Shown: piece by piece, positions 34,508-43,962 of the stretch | How positions within the stretch are numbered: position 1 is the stretch's first letter | Layout of the letters: each line of letters opens with the position of its first letter | NCBI GenBank assembly: GCA_902598305.1 | Contig: CACKBL010000001.1 | Location: forward strand, 180,205-244,204 | Direction of reading: 5' to 3' | Source: an uncultured Bacteroidota bacterium | GTDB taxonomy: Bacteria > Bacteroidota > Bacteroidia > Flavobacteriales > Flavobacteriaceae | Length of the DNA: 64,000 nt | The notes under the pieces: model-generated | The model's input: only the letters and a program-made list of their open reading frames with translations | Told to the model about the DNA's origin: nothing | The model's database searches: none | Translations under genes and position numbers: made by a program

Positions 34508-36109
34508 TTGAAGAAAAATCTAACCTTTTCAATTTTAAGTGGTCTTTTGTTGGGCTTTTCTTGGCCAACAAAAGGGCAATCCTTATTAATTTTTTTTAGT
34601 CTTGTCCCTTTACTAATAACAATCAAAAGAATAAATGATAATGAAAAAAAATACAAAAATGTAATCACCTTTTTTGTTTCTTATTTGTCCTTTTTTTTAT
34701 GGAATTTACTCACTACTTGGTGGATATACAATTCTACTGAATTTGGTGCTTTATTTGCAATTTTAGTTAATAGTTCTTTTTATTCGTTAATTATGGTTGT
34801 TTATAGAATTTCATTGAACTTAATTCCCAAAATAACAAGTCATATTTTATTATTAAGCATGTGGATTTCATTTGAAAAATTTCACCTTAATTGGGATTTT
34901 TCATGGCCTTGGCTTAATTTGGGTAATGTTTTTTCAGAAAGTGTTTATTTCATTCAATGGTATGAATATACAGGAGTATTTGGAGGAACTTTATGGATTT
35001 TAGTAGTCAACCTCTTTGTTTTTAATTTCTTAAATACTGAATTGAAAGAATTGAATAGGAAAATAATTATTTCAAAAGTCTTAATGTTTATATTTTTAGT
35101 TGGCACTCCTATTCTTCTATCTTTATTTATATATGACTCAAATACAGAAAAAAATAATAAAATAGAAATAGCAATTTTGCAACCTAACATTGATCCTTAC
35201 AATAAAAAATTTAAAAGTAATAACAGTGAACTTTTTGAATTAATTAAAAATCAAAGTATCGATTATATTAGTCAAGATACAAAATACTTAATTTTACCTG
35301 AAGGATACTTTGACGAAGGAATTGGTATAAATTTAAAAACCTATGAAGACTCTGAATTAAAGTTTAGTATTGATAGATTTTTAAATGAATACAAAAATTT
35401 AAACCTAATTGTTGGAGCTCAATCATTCAATATTTATCCTATAAGTGAAAATTCTCCAACGATTACAGCTAATAAAATTTCAAATGGTCGATGGGTAGAT
35501 ATCTACAACTCTGCTTTTCAATTTAGCAATAATTATAAGTCACAATTTTATCACAAATCCAAATTAGTAGTTGGAGTTGAATTTATGCCTTACAAAAAAA
35601 TTCTGGAACCAATTATTGGCGAGGTACTATTAGATTTTGGAGGTACTGTTGCTACTCGAGGTATTCAAGATAAGAGAGCCAATTTTCAATCAAAAGAAGG
35701 GGTTATTACGGCTCCAATAATATGTTATGAGTCGATTTATGGATCATTTATAACAGAATATGTTAGATTAGGAGCTCAATTTCTAATTATAATTTCAAAT
35801 GATGCGTGGTGGGGTAATACAGAAGGGCATCGTCAATTACTAAGCTATTCTAGACTAAGAGCTATTGAAAATAGAAGAGCTATTGCTAGAAGTGCAAATA
35901 CTGGAATTTCTGCTTTTATTGATAAGAATGGAAGAATAATAAAAAAAATTGATTACGAGAAAAATGGCATATTAATTGGAAATCTTCCGTTAGCAAACAA
36001 CCTTACTTTTTACACAAAATATGGAGATTATGTTGCTAGGATAGCACTATTATTGTTTATATTAACACTACTTTTTTTATTTAGAAATTTTTTAATTAGA
36101 GATAAATGA
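34508..36109 (+). CDS. lnt: Apolipoprotein N-acyltransferase
   Basis: Adds the third acyl chain to lipoproteins at the periplasmic face of the inner membrane. The 533-residue protein has about seven N-terminal membrane segments and a carbon-nitrogen hydrolase domain (about 215-500). The catalytic triad is visible as Glu in LILPEGYFDEG, Lys in FYHKSKLVVGVEFMPY and Cys in PIICYESIYG. A final membrane helix closes the protein. It overlaps the cobalamin adenosyltransferase gene by 4 bases (ATGA). The start is TTG. Several lipoprotein genes in this window would be clients. Confidence 0.92.
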   Translation: MKKNLTFSILSGLLLGFSWPTKGQSLLIFFSLVPLLITIKRINDNEKKYKNVITFFVSYLSFFLWNLLTTWWIYNSTEFGALFAILVNSSFYSLIMVVYRISLNLIPKITSHILLLSMWISFEKFHLNWDFSWPWLNLGNVFSESVYFIQWYEYTGVFGGTLWILVVNLFVFNFLNTELKELNRKIIISKVLMFIFLVGTPILLSLFIYDSNTEKNNKIEIAILQPNIDPYNKKFKSNNSELFELIKNQSIDYISQDTKYLILPEGYFDEGIGINLKTYEDSELKFSIDRFLNEYKNLNLIVGAQSFNIYPISENSPTITANKISNGRWVDIYNSAFQFSNNYKSQFYHKSKLVVGVEFMPYKKILEPIIGEVLLDFGGTVATRGIQDKRANFQSKEGVITAPIICYESIYGSFITEYVRLGAQFLIIISNDAWWGNTEGHRQLLSYSRLRAIENRRAIARSANTGISAFIDKNGRIIKKIDYEKNGILIGNLPLANNLTFYTKYGDYVARIALLLFILTLLFLFRNFLIRDK

Positions 36110-36642
36110 AAATATACACAAGAACCGGAGACAATGGAAAAACTAGCTTATTATCAGGTAAAAGAGTAGATAAACATGATAAAAGAATAATTGCATACGG
36201 TTCTGTTGACGAATTAAATTCTTTGATGGGAATTGTAAGGGACTTTTCTCCAAAAAAATATCAAAATGAAATATTTAAGATTCAAAATAAACTTATGATA
36301 ATTGCTAGCCAATTGTCTAATGATAAAAACTACAAAAATTTACCCAACATTAGTATAAAGGATACTGAGTTTCTTGAGAATGCTATCGACAGAATGACAA
36401 TTGAGTTAGATCCGCTCAAAAATTTTATAATTCCGGGAGGAAATAAATTAGTTTCTTTTACACATCTTGCAAGATGTGTATGCAGAAGAGCTGAGGTTAA
36501 TATTACAGAGTTGAAAGAAAAAGAAGATTTAAACAGAGAAATATTATTATTTATTAACAGACTATCAGATTATTTATTTACGCTTGCAAGATTTTTTTCT
36601 AAAATGCTTAAAATCAATGAATTAAAGTGGAATGTTGAATGA
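36106..36642 (+). CDS. Cob(I)alamin adenosyltransferase, PduO type
   Basis: Makes adenosylcobalamin from cob(I)alamin and ATP. The 178-residue protein starts with MKIYTRTGDNGKTSLLSGKRV, the ATP-binding N-terminus of this family. It then has YGSVDELNSLMG, FIIPGG and the HLARCVCRRAEV helix with the key arginines near 125-135. Presumably it supplies methylmalonyl-CoA mutase or ribonucleotide reductase encoded elsewhere. It is translationally coupled to lnt by a 4-base overlap, without an obvious functional link. Confidence 0.92.
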   Translation: MKIYTRTGDNGKTSLLSGKRVDKHDKRIIAYGSVDELNSLMGIVRDFSPKKYQNEIFKIQNKLMIIASQLSNDKNYKNLPNISIKDTEFLENAIDRMTIELDPLKNFIIPGGNKLVSFTHLARCVCRRAEVNITELKEKEDLNREILLFINRLSDYLFTLARFFSKMLKINELKWNVE

Positions 36643-36702
36643 AAAACAATATTTTTCTTGTTTTTCCTAAAGTAACAATTATTTTTGCAAAAAAAATAAC
36701 GC

Positions 36703-36924
36703 ATGTATTGGACATTAGAATTAGCCTCTTATTTGAGCGACGCACCTTGGCCTGCGACAAAAGATGAGTTAATTGATTTTTCAATAAGAACAGGAGCACC
36801 CTTAGAGGTGGTTGAAAATTTACAGTCTATGGAGGACGAAGGGGACGTTTATGAATCAATAGAAGAAATATGGCCAGACTTTCCATCTGACGAGGACTAC
36901 CTCTGGAATGAGGACGAATATTAG
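36703..36924 (+). CDS. DUF2795 small acidic protein
   Basis: A 73-residue, very acidic protein (MYWTLELASYLSDAPWPATKDELIDF, then an aspartate/glutamate-rich tail ending LWNEDEY). It resembles the DUF2795 proteins that in Flavobacteriia sit just before secA. The Pfam family has no assigned function. No signal peptide or cysteine. It lies 60 bases after the adenosyltransferase gene and 65 bases before secA on the same strand. Confidence 0.82.
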   Translation: MYWTLELASYLSDAPWPATKDELIDFSIRTGAPLEVVENLQSMEDEGDVYESIEEIWPDFPSDEDYLWNEDEY

Positions 36925-36989
36925 TTTCTAATTTCTTATATCTAGTAAAGATTTTATTTATTTAAATTTGCTTTATACAAAAAAATAAT

Positions 36990-39900
36990 ATGGGCTTATT
37001 CAATTCTATTTTAAAAGCTTTTGTTGGTGACAAAGCCAAAAAAGATTTAAAATTAATTTTACCCTTAGTAGATGAAATAAAAAAAATAGGTGTTGGTTTT
37101 GAAAAGTTAACAAGTGACGAATTAAGGCAACGAACAAATCATTTTAAAGAGAAAATATTATCTAAAAGAAAGGGGTTCGATAAAGAAATTGAGAAGATTA
37201 GAATTGATATATCCAAATCGGAAGACATAGTTGAAACTCAAAATTTATATACAAAGATTGATAACCTTGAAAAACTGGGTTTTGAAAAAACAAATGAAGT
37301 CTTAGATGAAATACTACCTGAAGCATTTGCTGTAGTAAAAGAGACTTGTAGAAGGTTTTACAATTCTTCACAAATTGAGGTGTCAACTACAGAATATGAC
37401 CGACTTCTTTCGCAAGAAAAGAATTACGTAAAAATTAGTAACAATAAAACAATTTGGTCTAATGAGTGGGATGCTGCAGGAAAACCAATAAAATGGGATA
37501 TGATTCATTATGATGTTCAATTAATTGGCGGAATTGCTTTGCACCAAGGAAAAATTTCTGAAATGCAAACTGGGGAAGGAAAGACGCTTGCAGCAACATT
37601 ACCAATATACTTGAATGCTTTACCAGGTAAGGGTGTACATCTCGTCACTGTGAATGATTATCTCGCAAAGAGAGATAGTGCATGGATGGGGCCTATTTTC
37701 GAATTTCATGGGTTATCTGTCGATTGTATTGACAAACATAAGCCAAATAGTATTGAAAGAAAAAATGCCTACAGAGCAGATGTAACTTATGGAACTAATA
37801 ATGAATTTGGATTTGATTATCTAAGAGATAATATGACTCACACCCCTGATGACTTAGTTCAAAGGGTTCATAATTATGCTATTGTTGATGAAGTAGATTC
37901 TGTTTTAATTGATGATGCAAGAACACCTCTAATAATTTCAGGTCCAGTCCCAGAAGGTGAAAGACATGAATTTGATCAATTGAAACCTAAAGTATACAAT
38001 TTATTCATGTATCAAAGAAAAATGCTTAATAATGTTCTTGCAGAAGCAAAGAAAAAAATCTCTAATGGAGACAACGATGAGGGAGGAAAACTTTTGTATA
38101 GAGTGTTTCGTGGACTTCCTAAAAATAAAGCATTAATTAAATATTTAAGTGAAGATGGAATAAAACAGTTATTACAAAAAACTGAAAACTTCTATATGCA
38201 GGACAATAATAGAGAAATGCATGTTATTGACTCCGAGCTATATTTTGTTATTGACGAAAAAAATAATTCAGTTGAGTTAACTGAAAAAGGACTTGAAAAT
38301 TTGTCTGAGAGTATAGAAGATAAAAATTTCTTTATACTTCCAGACATTGGAACTGAAATCGCAAAAATTGAAAACAAAAGCCTTAAACCAGAGGATGAAG
38401 CCGAGAAAAAGAATAAGCTTTTTAAGGATTTTTCTGTAAAAAGTGAAAGAATTCATACTATGAATCAACTTTTTAAAGCATATACTTTATTTGAAAAAGA
38501 TACAGAGTATGTAGTAATGAACAACAAAGTTTTAATAGTAGATGAACAAACTGGAAGAATTATGGATGGAAGAAGGTATTCTGACGGGCTACACCAAGCA
38601 ATTGAAGCTAAGGAAAATGTTAAAATTGAGTCGGCTACCCAAACATTTGCCACTATAACATTGCAAAACTACTTTAGAATGTATAATAAACTCTCTGGAA
38701 TGACTGGAACAGCTATTACTGAATCCGGTGAATTTTGGGAAATCTATAAGTTGGACGTCATAGAAATACCAACCAACAGACCCATTGCAAGGAGAGATGA
38801 AGACGATTTAATATATAAAACGAAGAGAGAAAAATATAACGCAGTGATAAATGAAGTTAGTAAACTCTCTAAAAAAGGACGACCTGTTTTACTAGGAACC
38901 ACATCAGTTGAAATATCTGAATTACTGAGTAAAATGCTTAACATACGTAAAATAAAACATAACGTATTAAATGCTAAACTTCATAAAAAAGAAGCTGAAA
39001 TTGTTGCAGAAGCTGGACAAAGCGGAATAGTAACAATCGCTACCAATATGGCGGGAAGGGGTACAGATATAAAATTATCAAATGAAGTAAAAGAAGCTGG
39101 TGGTTTAGCAATAATCGGTACAGAAAGACATGACTCAAGAAGAGTGGATAGACAGTTAAGAGGAAGGTCCGGACGACAAGGGGACTCAGGTAGTTCCCAG
39201 TTTTATGTTTCACTAGAAGACAATTTGATGCGATTGTTTGGATCTGACAGAGTAGCAAAAGTAATGGATAGAATGGGACTTGAAGAAGGGGAAGTAATAC
39301 AACATTCTATGATGACAAAATCAATTGAAAGAGCACAAAAAAAAGTAGAAGAAAATAATTTTGGAATAAGAAAGAGACTTTTGGAATACGATGATGTAAT
39401 GAATTCCCAAAGAGAAGTAATTTACAAAAGAAGAAAAAATGCTTTACAAGGAAATAGATTAAAATTAGATATCGCAAACCTACTTTACGATACTTGTGAG
39501 GAAATTATAATCGAAAGTATGTCTAATAAAGACTATAAAAATTATGAGTATAATATAATAAGCACTTTTTCTGTTTCACCACCAATAAGCTCTGAGCAAT
39601 TTGAAAATAGTGATGAAAAGTTATTGATTGAAATAACATATAAAGAAATCTATAAAATCTACCAAACTAAGGGAGAAATAAATGCTTCTTTATCATTTCC
39701 AGTAATAAAAAATGTTTACGAAAATCCAAGAAACAGATTTGAAAAAATTGTCGTTCCGTTTTCAGATGGAAACAAGACCTTAAACGTTGTAACTAACCTC
39801 GAAAAGGCATACAAATCTAATGGTAAGCAATTAATAGATGATTTTGAAAGGAATATTAGCCTAGCAATTATTGACGAATCGTGGAAAAATCACTTGAGAA

Positions 39901-40352
39901 AAATGGATGAATTAAAACAGTCAGTTCAGTTAGCTGTTCATGAACAAAAAGATCCACTCCTGATTTATAAATTTGAATCCTTTGAATTATTTAAAAATAT
40001 GATTAGCTCTCTAAATAGGGACATAATTTCATTCTTGTTGAAAGGAAATATCCCCAGCCAAAATCCATCTATAGAAGAAGCAAAAAAAGCTAGGAGTATA
40101 GATAAATTAAAAACATCTAAAGACGAAGTTTTAAATTCCGAGGAGTTAGCAGCCAAACAAAGAGCTATAGGTTCAAATGCAAGTAACAATGCTCAAAGAA
40201 TTGAAACAGTTGTTAGGGAAGTTCCTAAAATAGGTAGAAATGAAAAGGTAAGAATACAAAATGTTAAGGATGGGAAAGAAAAGACAATTAAATTTAAAGT
40301 TGCAGTCCCATTAATTAGCAGTGGAGAATGGATATTGATTGAAAAAATGTAA
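36990..40352 (+). CDS. secA: Preprotein translocase ATPase SecA
   Basis: Motor that pushes preproteins through SecYEG. The 1120-residue protein is longer than E. coli SecA (901), as usual in Bacteroidota, because of insertions in the first nucleotide domain (around 330-480). Walker A is MQTGEGKTLAATLP near 193, the DEVD box VDEVDSVLIDDARTPLIISG near 305, and the second helicase domain has TNMAGRGTDIKL and RRVDRQLRGRSGRQGD. The C-terminus ends in SGEWILIEKM and lacks the CxCxSGKKYKHCHG-type zinc motif. That motif is known to serve SecB and phospholipid contacts. Confidence 0.95.
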   Translation: MGLFNSILKAFVGDKAKKDLKLILPLVDEIKKIGVGFEKLTSDELRQRTNHFKEKILSKRKGFDKEIEKIRIDISKSEDIVETQNLYTKIDNLEKLGFEKTNEVLDEILPEAFAVVKETCRRFYNSSQIEVSTTEYDRLLSQEKNYVKISNNKTIWSNEWDAAGKPIKWDMIHYDVQLIGGIALHQGKISEMQTGEGKTLAATLPIYLNALPGKGVHLVTVNDYLAKRDSAWMGPIFEFHGLSVDCIDKHKPNSIERKNAYRADVTYGTNNEFGFDYLRDNMTHTPDDLVQRVHNYAIVDEVDSVLIDDARTPLIISGPVPEGERHEFDQLKPKVYNLFMYQRKMLNNVLAEAKKKISNGDNDEGGKLLYRVFRGLPKNKALIKYLSEDGIKQLLQKTENFYMQDNNREMHVIDSELYFVIDEKNNSVELTEKGLENLSESIEDKNFFILPDIGTEIAKIENKSLKPEDEAEKKNKLFKDFSVKSERIHTMNQLFKAYTLFEKDTEYVVMNNKVLIVDEQTGRIMDGRRYSDGLHQAIEAKENVKIESATQTFATITLQNYFRMYNKLSGMTGTAITESGEFWEIYKLDVIEIPTNRPIARRDEDDLIYKTKREKYNAVINEVSKLSKKGRPVLLGTTSVEISELLSKMLNIRKIKHNVLNAKLHKKEAEIVAEAGQSGIVTIATNMAGRGTDIKLSNEVKEAGGLAIIGTERHDSRRVDRQLRGRSGRQGDSGSSQFYVSLEDNLMRLFGSDRVAKVMDRMGLEEGEVIQHSMMTKSIERAQKKVEENNFGIRKRLLEYDDVMNSQREVIYKRRKNALQGNRLKLDIANLLYDTCEEIIIESMSNKDYKNYEYNIISTFSVSPPISSEQFENSDEKLLIEITYKEIYKIYQTKGEINASLSFPVIKNVYENPRNRFEKIVVPFSDGNKTLNVVTNLEKAYKSNGKQLIDDFERNISLAIIDESWKNHLRKMDELKQSVQLAVHEQKDPLLIYKFESFELFKNMISSLNRDIISFLLKGNIPSQNPSIEEAKKARSIDKLKTSKDEVLNSEELAAKQRAIGSNASNNAQRIETVVREVPKIGRNEKVRIQNVKDGKEKTIKFKVAVPLISSGEWILIEKM

Positions 40353-40363
40353 ATTTAAAATAA

Positions 40364-41605
40364 ATGAGTACATACGCAAACGTTTTAACTATAGCTATTC
40401 CTATCTTCTTCTTTCTTGTTTTAGTTGAAATTCTATATGGACTGATTTCAAAAAAGAATTATTATAATTTAATGGATACACTCTCAAGTCTAAGTTCGGG
40501 AATAACAAACTTATTGAAAGATCTTCTTGGAATTGGATTTATTATTATTTCTTATCCATTTATCAAGAAATCAATTTCAATTATAGAATTAAATGAAAGC
40601 ATAATTTTATATTTTGTTGCCTTTATATGTTTAGATTTTGCAAGCTATTGGAATCATAGGTTAAATCATTCAATTAATTTTTTTTGGAATCAACATGTAA
40701 TTCATCATAGTAGTCAAGAATTTAATTTAGCTTGTGCTTTAAGACAAAGTATTTCTAACTTACTGGGATATGGAGCAATTTTCTTAATTCCAGCAGCACT
40801 TTTAGGAGTTCCTCACAAAATAATTTCATTCCTAGCTCCTCTTCACTTATTTGGTCAATTCTGGTATCATACAAAACACATAGGCAAATTAGGGATTTTG
40901 GAATATATTTTTGTAACCCCATCTCAGCACAGAGTTCATCATGCAATTAATACAGAGTATATTGATAAAAACCTTTCCGCTATTTTTTGTGTTTGGGATA
41001 GATTATTTGGGACTTTTCAAGAAGAACTTGAAAACGTACCTTGTGTGTATGGCACATTAAAACCAGTTAATACGTGGAATCCCTTTATTATAAATTTTCA
41101 GCACTTATGGTATTTAATTGTTGACGCATGGCATACGCGTACTTTTAAAAATAAGGTTAAAATTTGGTTTATGCCAACTGGATGGAGACCAGATGATGTT
41201 AAAGTTGCAATCAAAAGAAATAAAATAATCGATGTGTATAATCAAAAGAAGTATAATGTTGAATATAAAAACATTCATGTTTTTTTTGCCATATTTAATT
41301 TTATATATATAAATGCTGCCCTGTGGTTGTTGTTAACTGGATACGATGAATTAGGTTATAACTTGAAAATCTTTTATTCAATATTCATATTAACCACCAT
41401 TTTTGGATTCACTTCTGTTATGGACAGTTATAAATGGGCCACTTACATTGAGTTTTTACGACTGATGTTGGGAATAATCTTTATAAATAATATAACTGAA
41501 TTTGAAAATTTTAACTTCTACTTTTTTAATTTTTATTTCATGTTTTCTGTTTTTCTTACACTAACAGTTTCAAACTATCTCCCTAAGGAAAATAAAATGG
41601 TTTGA
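40364..41605 (+). CDS. Sterol desaturase/fatty acid hydroxylase family protein (alkylglycerol-monooxygenase-like)
   Basis: A 413-residue polytopic membrane protein with the di-iron histidine clusters of the fatty acid hydroxylase superfamily: HRLNH near 105, NQHVIHHSSQEFN near 118, FWYHTKHIG near 165 and HRVHHAIN near 190. The arrangement, with further C-terminal membrane helices, resembles alkylglycerol monooxygenase (TMEM195) and related Bacteroidota proteins. The substrate may be a lipid, ether lipid or sphingolipid, but is not known. It begins 12 bases after secA and is followed by a glycosyltransferase gene 5 bases later. Confidence 0.85.
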   Translation: MSTYANVLTIAIPIFFFLVLVEILYGLISKKNYYNLMDTLSSLSSGITNLLKDLLGIGFIIISYPFIKKSISIIELNESIILYFVAFICLDFASYWNHRLNHSINFFWNQHVIHHSSQEFNLACALRQSISNLLGYGAIFLIPAALLGVPHKIISFLAPLHLFGQFWYHTKHIGKLGILEYIFVTPSQHRVHHAINTEYIDKNLSAIFCVWDRLFGTFQEELENVPCVYGTLKPVNTWNPFIINFQHLWYLIVDAWHTRTFKNKVKIWFMPTGWRPDDVKVAIKRNKIIDVYNQKKYNVEYKNIHVFFAIFNFIYINAALWLLLTGYDELGYNLKIFYSIFILTTIFGFTSVMDSYKWATYIEFLRLMLGIIFINNITEFENFNFYFFNFYFMFSVFLTLTVSNYLPKENKMV

Positions 41606-41609
41606 AAAA

Positions 41610-42725
41610 ATGCAAGGAAAAAAACTTGATTACCTTTTTTTAGGACCCTCAAAACCTTTTAGAGGAGGGATTGCTGAAACTCAAAACTATCTAGCTGAAG
41701 AAATATCATTAATGGGATTTGATGTAGAGATTTGGACATTTACAAAACTTTATCCAAAGATACTTTTCCCAGGAAAAAGTCAATTTGATGAAAGAAAAAT
41801 TCAAAAAAATAAATTGAAGTCAAAAAGAGTAATTCATGCTTACAATTTTTTTAAATGGAAATCTGTTGCTGAAAAAATAAATTTTTTAGGACCAAAAATA
41901 GTAGTTTTTAGATATTGGACACCTCTTATAAGTCCTTGTTGGTGGTATATAAAAAGAAACCTTGATACATCAATTAAAACAGTTGGGCTGATTGATAATT
42001 GGGAACATCATGAACCAAAAATATGGGATAAAAAACTAAATTCATGTTTTGGAAATTCAATGGATATGATAGCTACATTCTCAGAGGCTGTTGCTAATCA
42101 AATAAAGAAAACAATTAAGAGGAAGGTTTTAACAGGTTTTCATCCTATCCCCAGTGAAAATGAATTTGAGAAATCAAACGCTGGTCATGGCAACACAAGT
42201 GAATCAAGTTATGTACTATTTTTTGGCTTGATTAGAAAATACAAAGGTCTTGAAACCTTAATAAATTCCATGAAATATAATCACAATTTCAAATTACTAA
42301 TAGTAGGTGAATTTTATGATAATAAAAAAAAATATTTAAATTTAATTGAAAAGCTAAAACTAAAAGAAAGGATTGATATTGTTGACAAATTTGTTAGGAA
42401 TGATGAAATTAGAAATTATTTTTTAAAAGCAAAAGCAGTAATACTCCCATACAAAACTGCATCTCAAAGTGGAGTAATATCCTTAGCTTATTTGTTTGAA
42501 AAACCAATTGTTGTGTCAAATTTAGAAGGTTTAACATCATACGTTAAATATGATAACTCAGGAGTTGTGTTTAACAATACCTCAAAAGGTTTGGCAAACG
42601 CAATTAGTGTGGTTTTAGATAAAACAAATAATTCTCTTTTTTCTAAGAATATAGGGAAAAATAAAAAAAAATATTCTTGGAATAAGTTTGCTGATGAACT
42701 TGTGAAGTTTACTTTTATTAATTAA
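41610..42725 (+). CDS. GT4-like (GT-B fold) glycosyltransferase
   Basis: A 371-residue cytoplasmic glycosyltransferase. It opens with a Rossmann fold, LDYLFLGPSKPFRGGIAETQNYL, in which the GGIAE turn is typical of GT-B nucleotide-sugar enzymes. The C-terminal domain contains VLFFGLIRKYKGLETLI and the donor-binding region VILPYKTASQSGVISLAYLFEKPIV. Sugar donor and acceptor cannot be read from the sequence. It follows the sterol-desaturase-like gene by 5 bases and precedes msrA by 15, so the three likely share a transcript. Confidence 0.85.
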   Translation: MQGKKLDYLFLGPSKPFRGGIAETQNYLAEEISLMGFDVEIWTFTKLYPKILFPGKSQFDERKIQKNKLKSKRVIHAYNFFKWKSVAEKINFLGPKIVVFRYWTPLISPCWWYIKRNLDTSIKTVGLIDNWEHHEPKIWDKKLNSCFGNSMDMIATFSEAVANQIKKTIKRKVLTGFHPIPSENEFEKSNAGHGNTSESSYVLFFGLIRKYKGLETLINSMKYNHNFKLLIVGEFYDNKKKYLNLIEKLKLKERIDIVDKFVRNDEIRNYFLKAKAVILPYKTASQSGVISLAYLFEKPIVVSNLEGLTSYVKYDNSGVVFNNTSKGLANAISVVLDKTNNSLFSKNIGKNKKKYSWNKFADELVKFTFIN

Positions 42726-42739
42726 AACTTAATTATAAT

Positions 42740-43390
42740 ATGAGATTTATAATATTAGCATTGTTTTTAAATTCCTGTATATCTATAGGACAGCTAAAAA
42801 ATAATGAAAATCCTGTATGGGAACCACCTAATAATAACTATAAAAATTTAAAGAAAGCATATTTTGCATCAGGGTGTTTCTGGTGTGTAGAAGCAGTTTT
42901 TGAAAGTGTTAAGGGTGTTTATGAAGTATATTCAGGATATTCTGGAGGTTATTTAAAAAATCCAACTTATTATCAAATAGGCACAGGAAAAACAGGCCAT
43001 GCAGAAGCAGTAGAAGTACTTTATAACGAAGAAGAGACTGGATTTGGAACTTTATTGCAGGTATTCTTTGGATCCCATGATCCAACAACACTAAATAGAC
43101 AGGGCCCAGATCGAGGGGAACAGTATAGATCTATTGCTTTTTATAAAAATGAACAGGAAAAAAAACTAATTCAAGACTACATAAAACTATTAGAAAATAA
43201 TAAAGTTTTCGATAAGAAAATTGTAACTCAAATTTTACCATTTGAAGTTTTTTATTATGCTGAAGAATATCATCAAAATTATGAGAGATTAAATCCTAAA
43301 GATCCGTATGTAATAAATGTGTCGATACCAAGAATCAATAGATTTAAAAAATTATATCCTGAGTTATTGAAAGAATCCTTTAATAACTGA
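42740..43390 (+). CDS. msrA: Peptide-methionine (S)-S-oxide reductase, lipoprotein form
   Basis: Repairs oxidised methionine. The catalytic motif ASGCFWCVEAVFE is at about 44-56 (Cys46), with GYSGGYLKNPTY and the GTGKTGHAEAVEVLY segment after it. The N-terminus MRFIILALFLNSC is a lipoprotein signal with the lipid cysteine at 13, so the enzyme should be anchored in the periplasm rather than cytoplasmic. The reductant there is not encoded nearby. The last 11 bases overlap the end of the convergent PAP2 gene. Confidence 0.92.
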   Translation: MRFIILALFLNSCISIGQLKNNENPVWEPPNNNYKNLKKAYFASGCFWCVEAVFESVKGVYEVYSGYSGGYLKNPTYYQIGTGKTGHAEAVEVLYNEEETGFGTLLQVFFGSHDPTTLNRQGPDRGEQYRSIAFYKNEQEKKLIQDYIKLLENNKVFDKKIVTQILPFEVFYYAEEYHQNYERLNPKDPYVINVSIPRINRFKKLYPELLKESFNN

Positions 43391-43952
43391 AAATTATGTT
43401 CTTCAAATATTTTTTTAAAAAATAAATATATAATTTAGAAATACTTAATCCGACCGATGCTCCTATTAAAACATCTAATGGGTAATGAACTCCGATATAA
43501 ACACGACTATAGGCAATTAGTGTTGCTAGAAACAAAATAAAAATCCTTAAAAATTTTATATGTTTAAAAATAAACGAAAAAAAAGTAGCAATAGCAAAGG
43601 AATTGGAAGCATGGGCAGAGAAAAAACCAAATTTACCACCACATTCGGAAGAAACTAATCTTGACAATAAAGAAATTTGTTCATTATGACATGGTCTTAG
43701 TCTTTCAAAAAAAAGTTTCGAAAGATTTGTAGATTGGTCAACTACACCAATTAAGATTAAGGCAAATAGAAAAATGTTTAGTGTTTTGGTTGCACCATGT
43801 CTTGTGTAGAGTGCAAAAAGAAGTGAAAAATAAACAATAAAATTTAAGAATTTATTTGTTATCAATAACCAAAAAAAATCAAAACTACTGGAACCCAGGG
43901 AGTTTAAATATAAAAAAACAAACACATCAAAATTTATAATTTCTTCAATCAT
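43380..43952 (-). CDS. PAP2 family membrane phosphatase
   Basis: A 190-residue polytopic protein with the three PAP2 motifs: KLFFERLRPCH near 80, GFFSAHASNSFA near 110 and SRVYIGVHYPLDVLIGA near 150. The lysine, arginine and histidine residues of the catalytic site are present. Family members remove phosphate from undecaprenyl pyrophosphate, phosphatidic acid or lipid A. The substrate is inferred only at class level. It follows the MATE gene by 10 bases and converges on msrA. Confidence 0.88.
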   Translation of the reverse strand: MIEEIINFDVFVFLYLNSLGSSSFDFFWLLITNKFLNFIVYFSLLFALYTRHGATKTLNIFLFALILIGVVDQSTNLSKLFFERLRPCHNEQISLLSRLVSSECGGKFGFFSAHASNSFAIATFFSFIFKHIKFLRIFILFLATLIAYSRVYIGVHYPLDVLIGASVGLSISKLYIYFLKKYLKNIIFSY

Positions 43953-43962
43953 GAAATATAAA

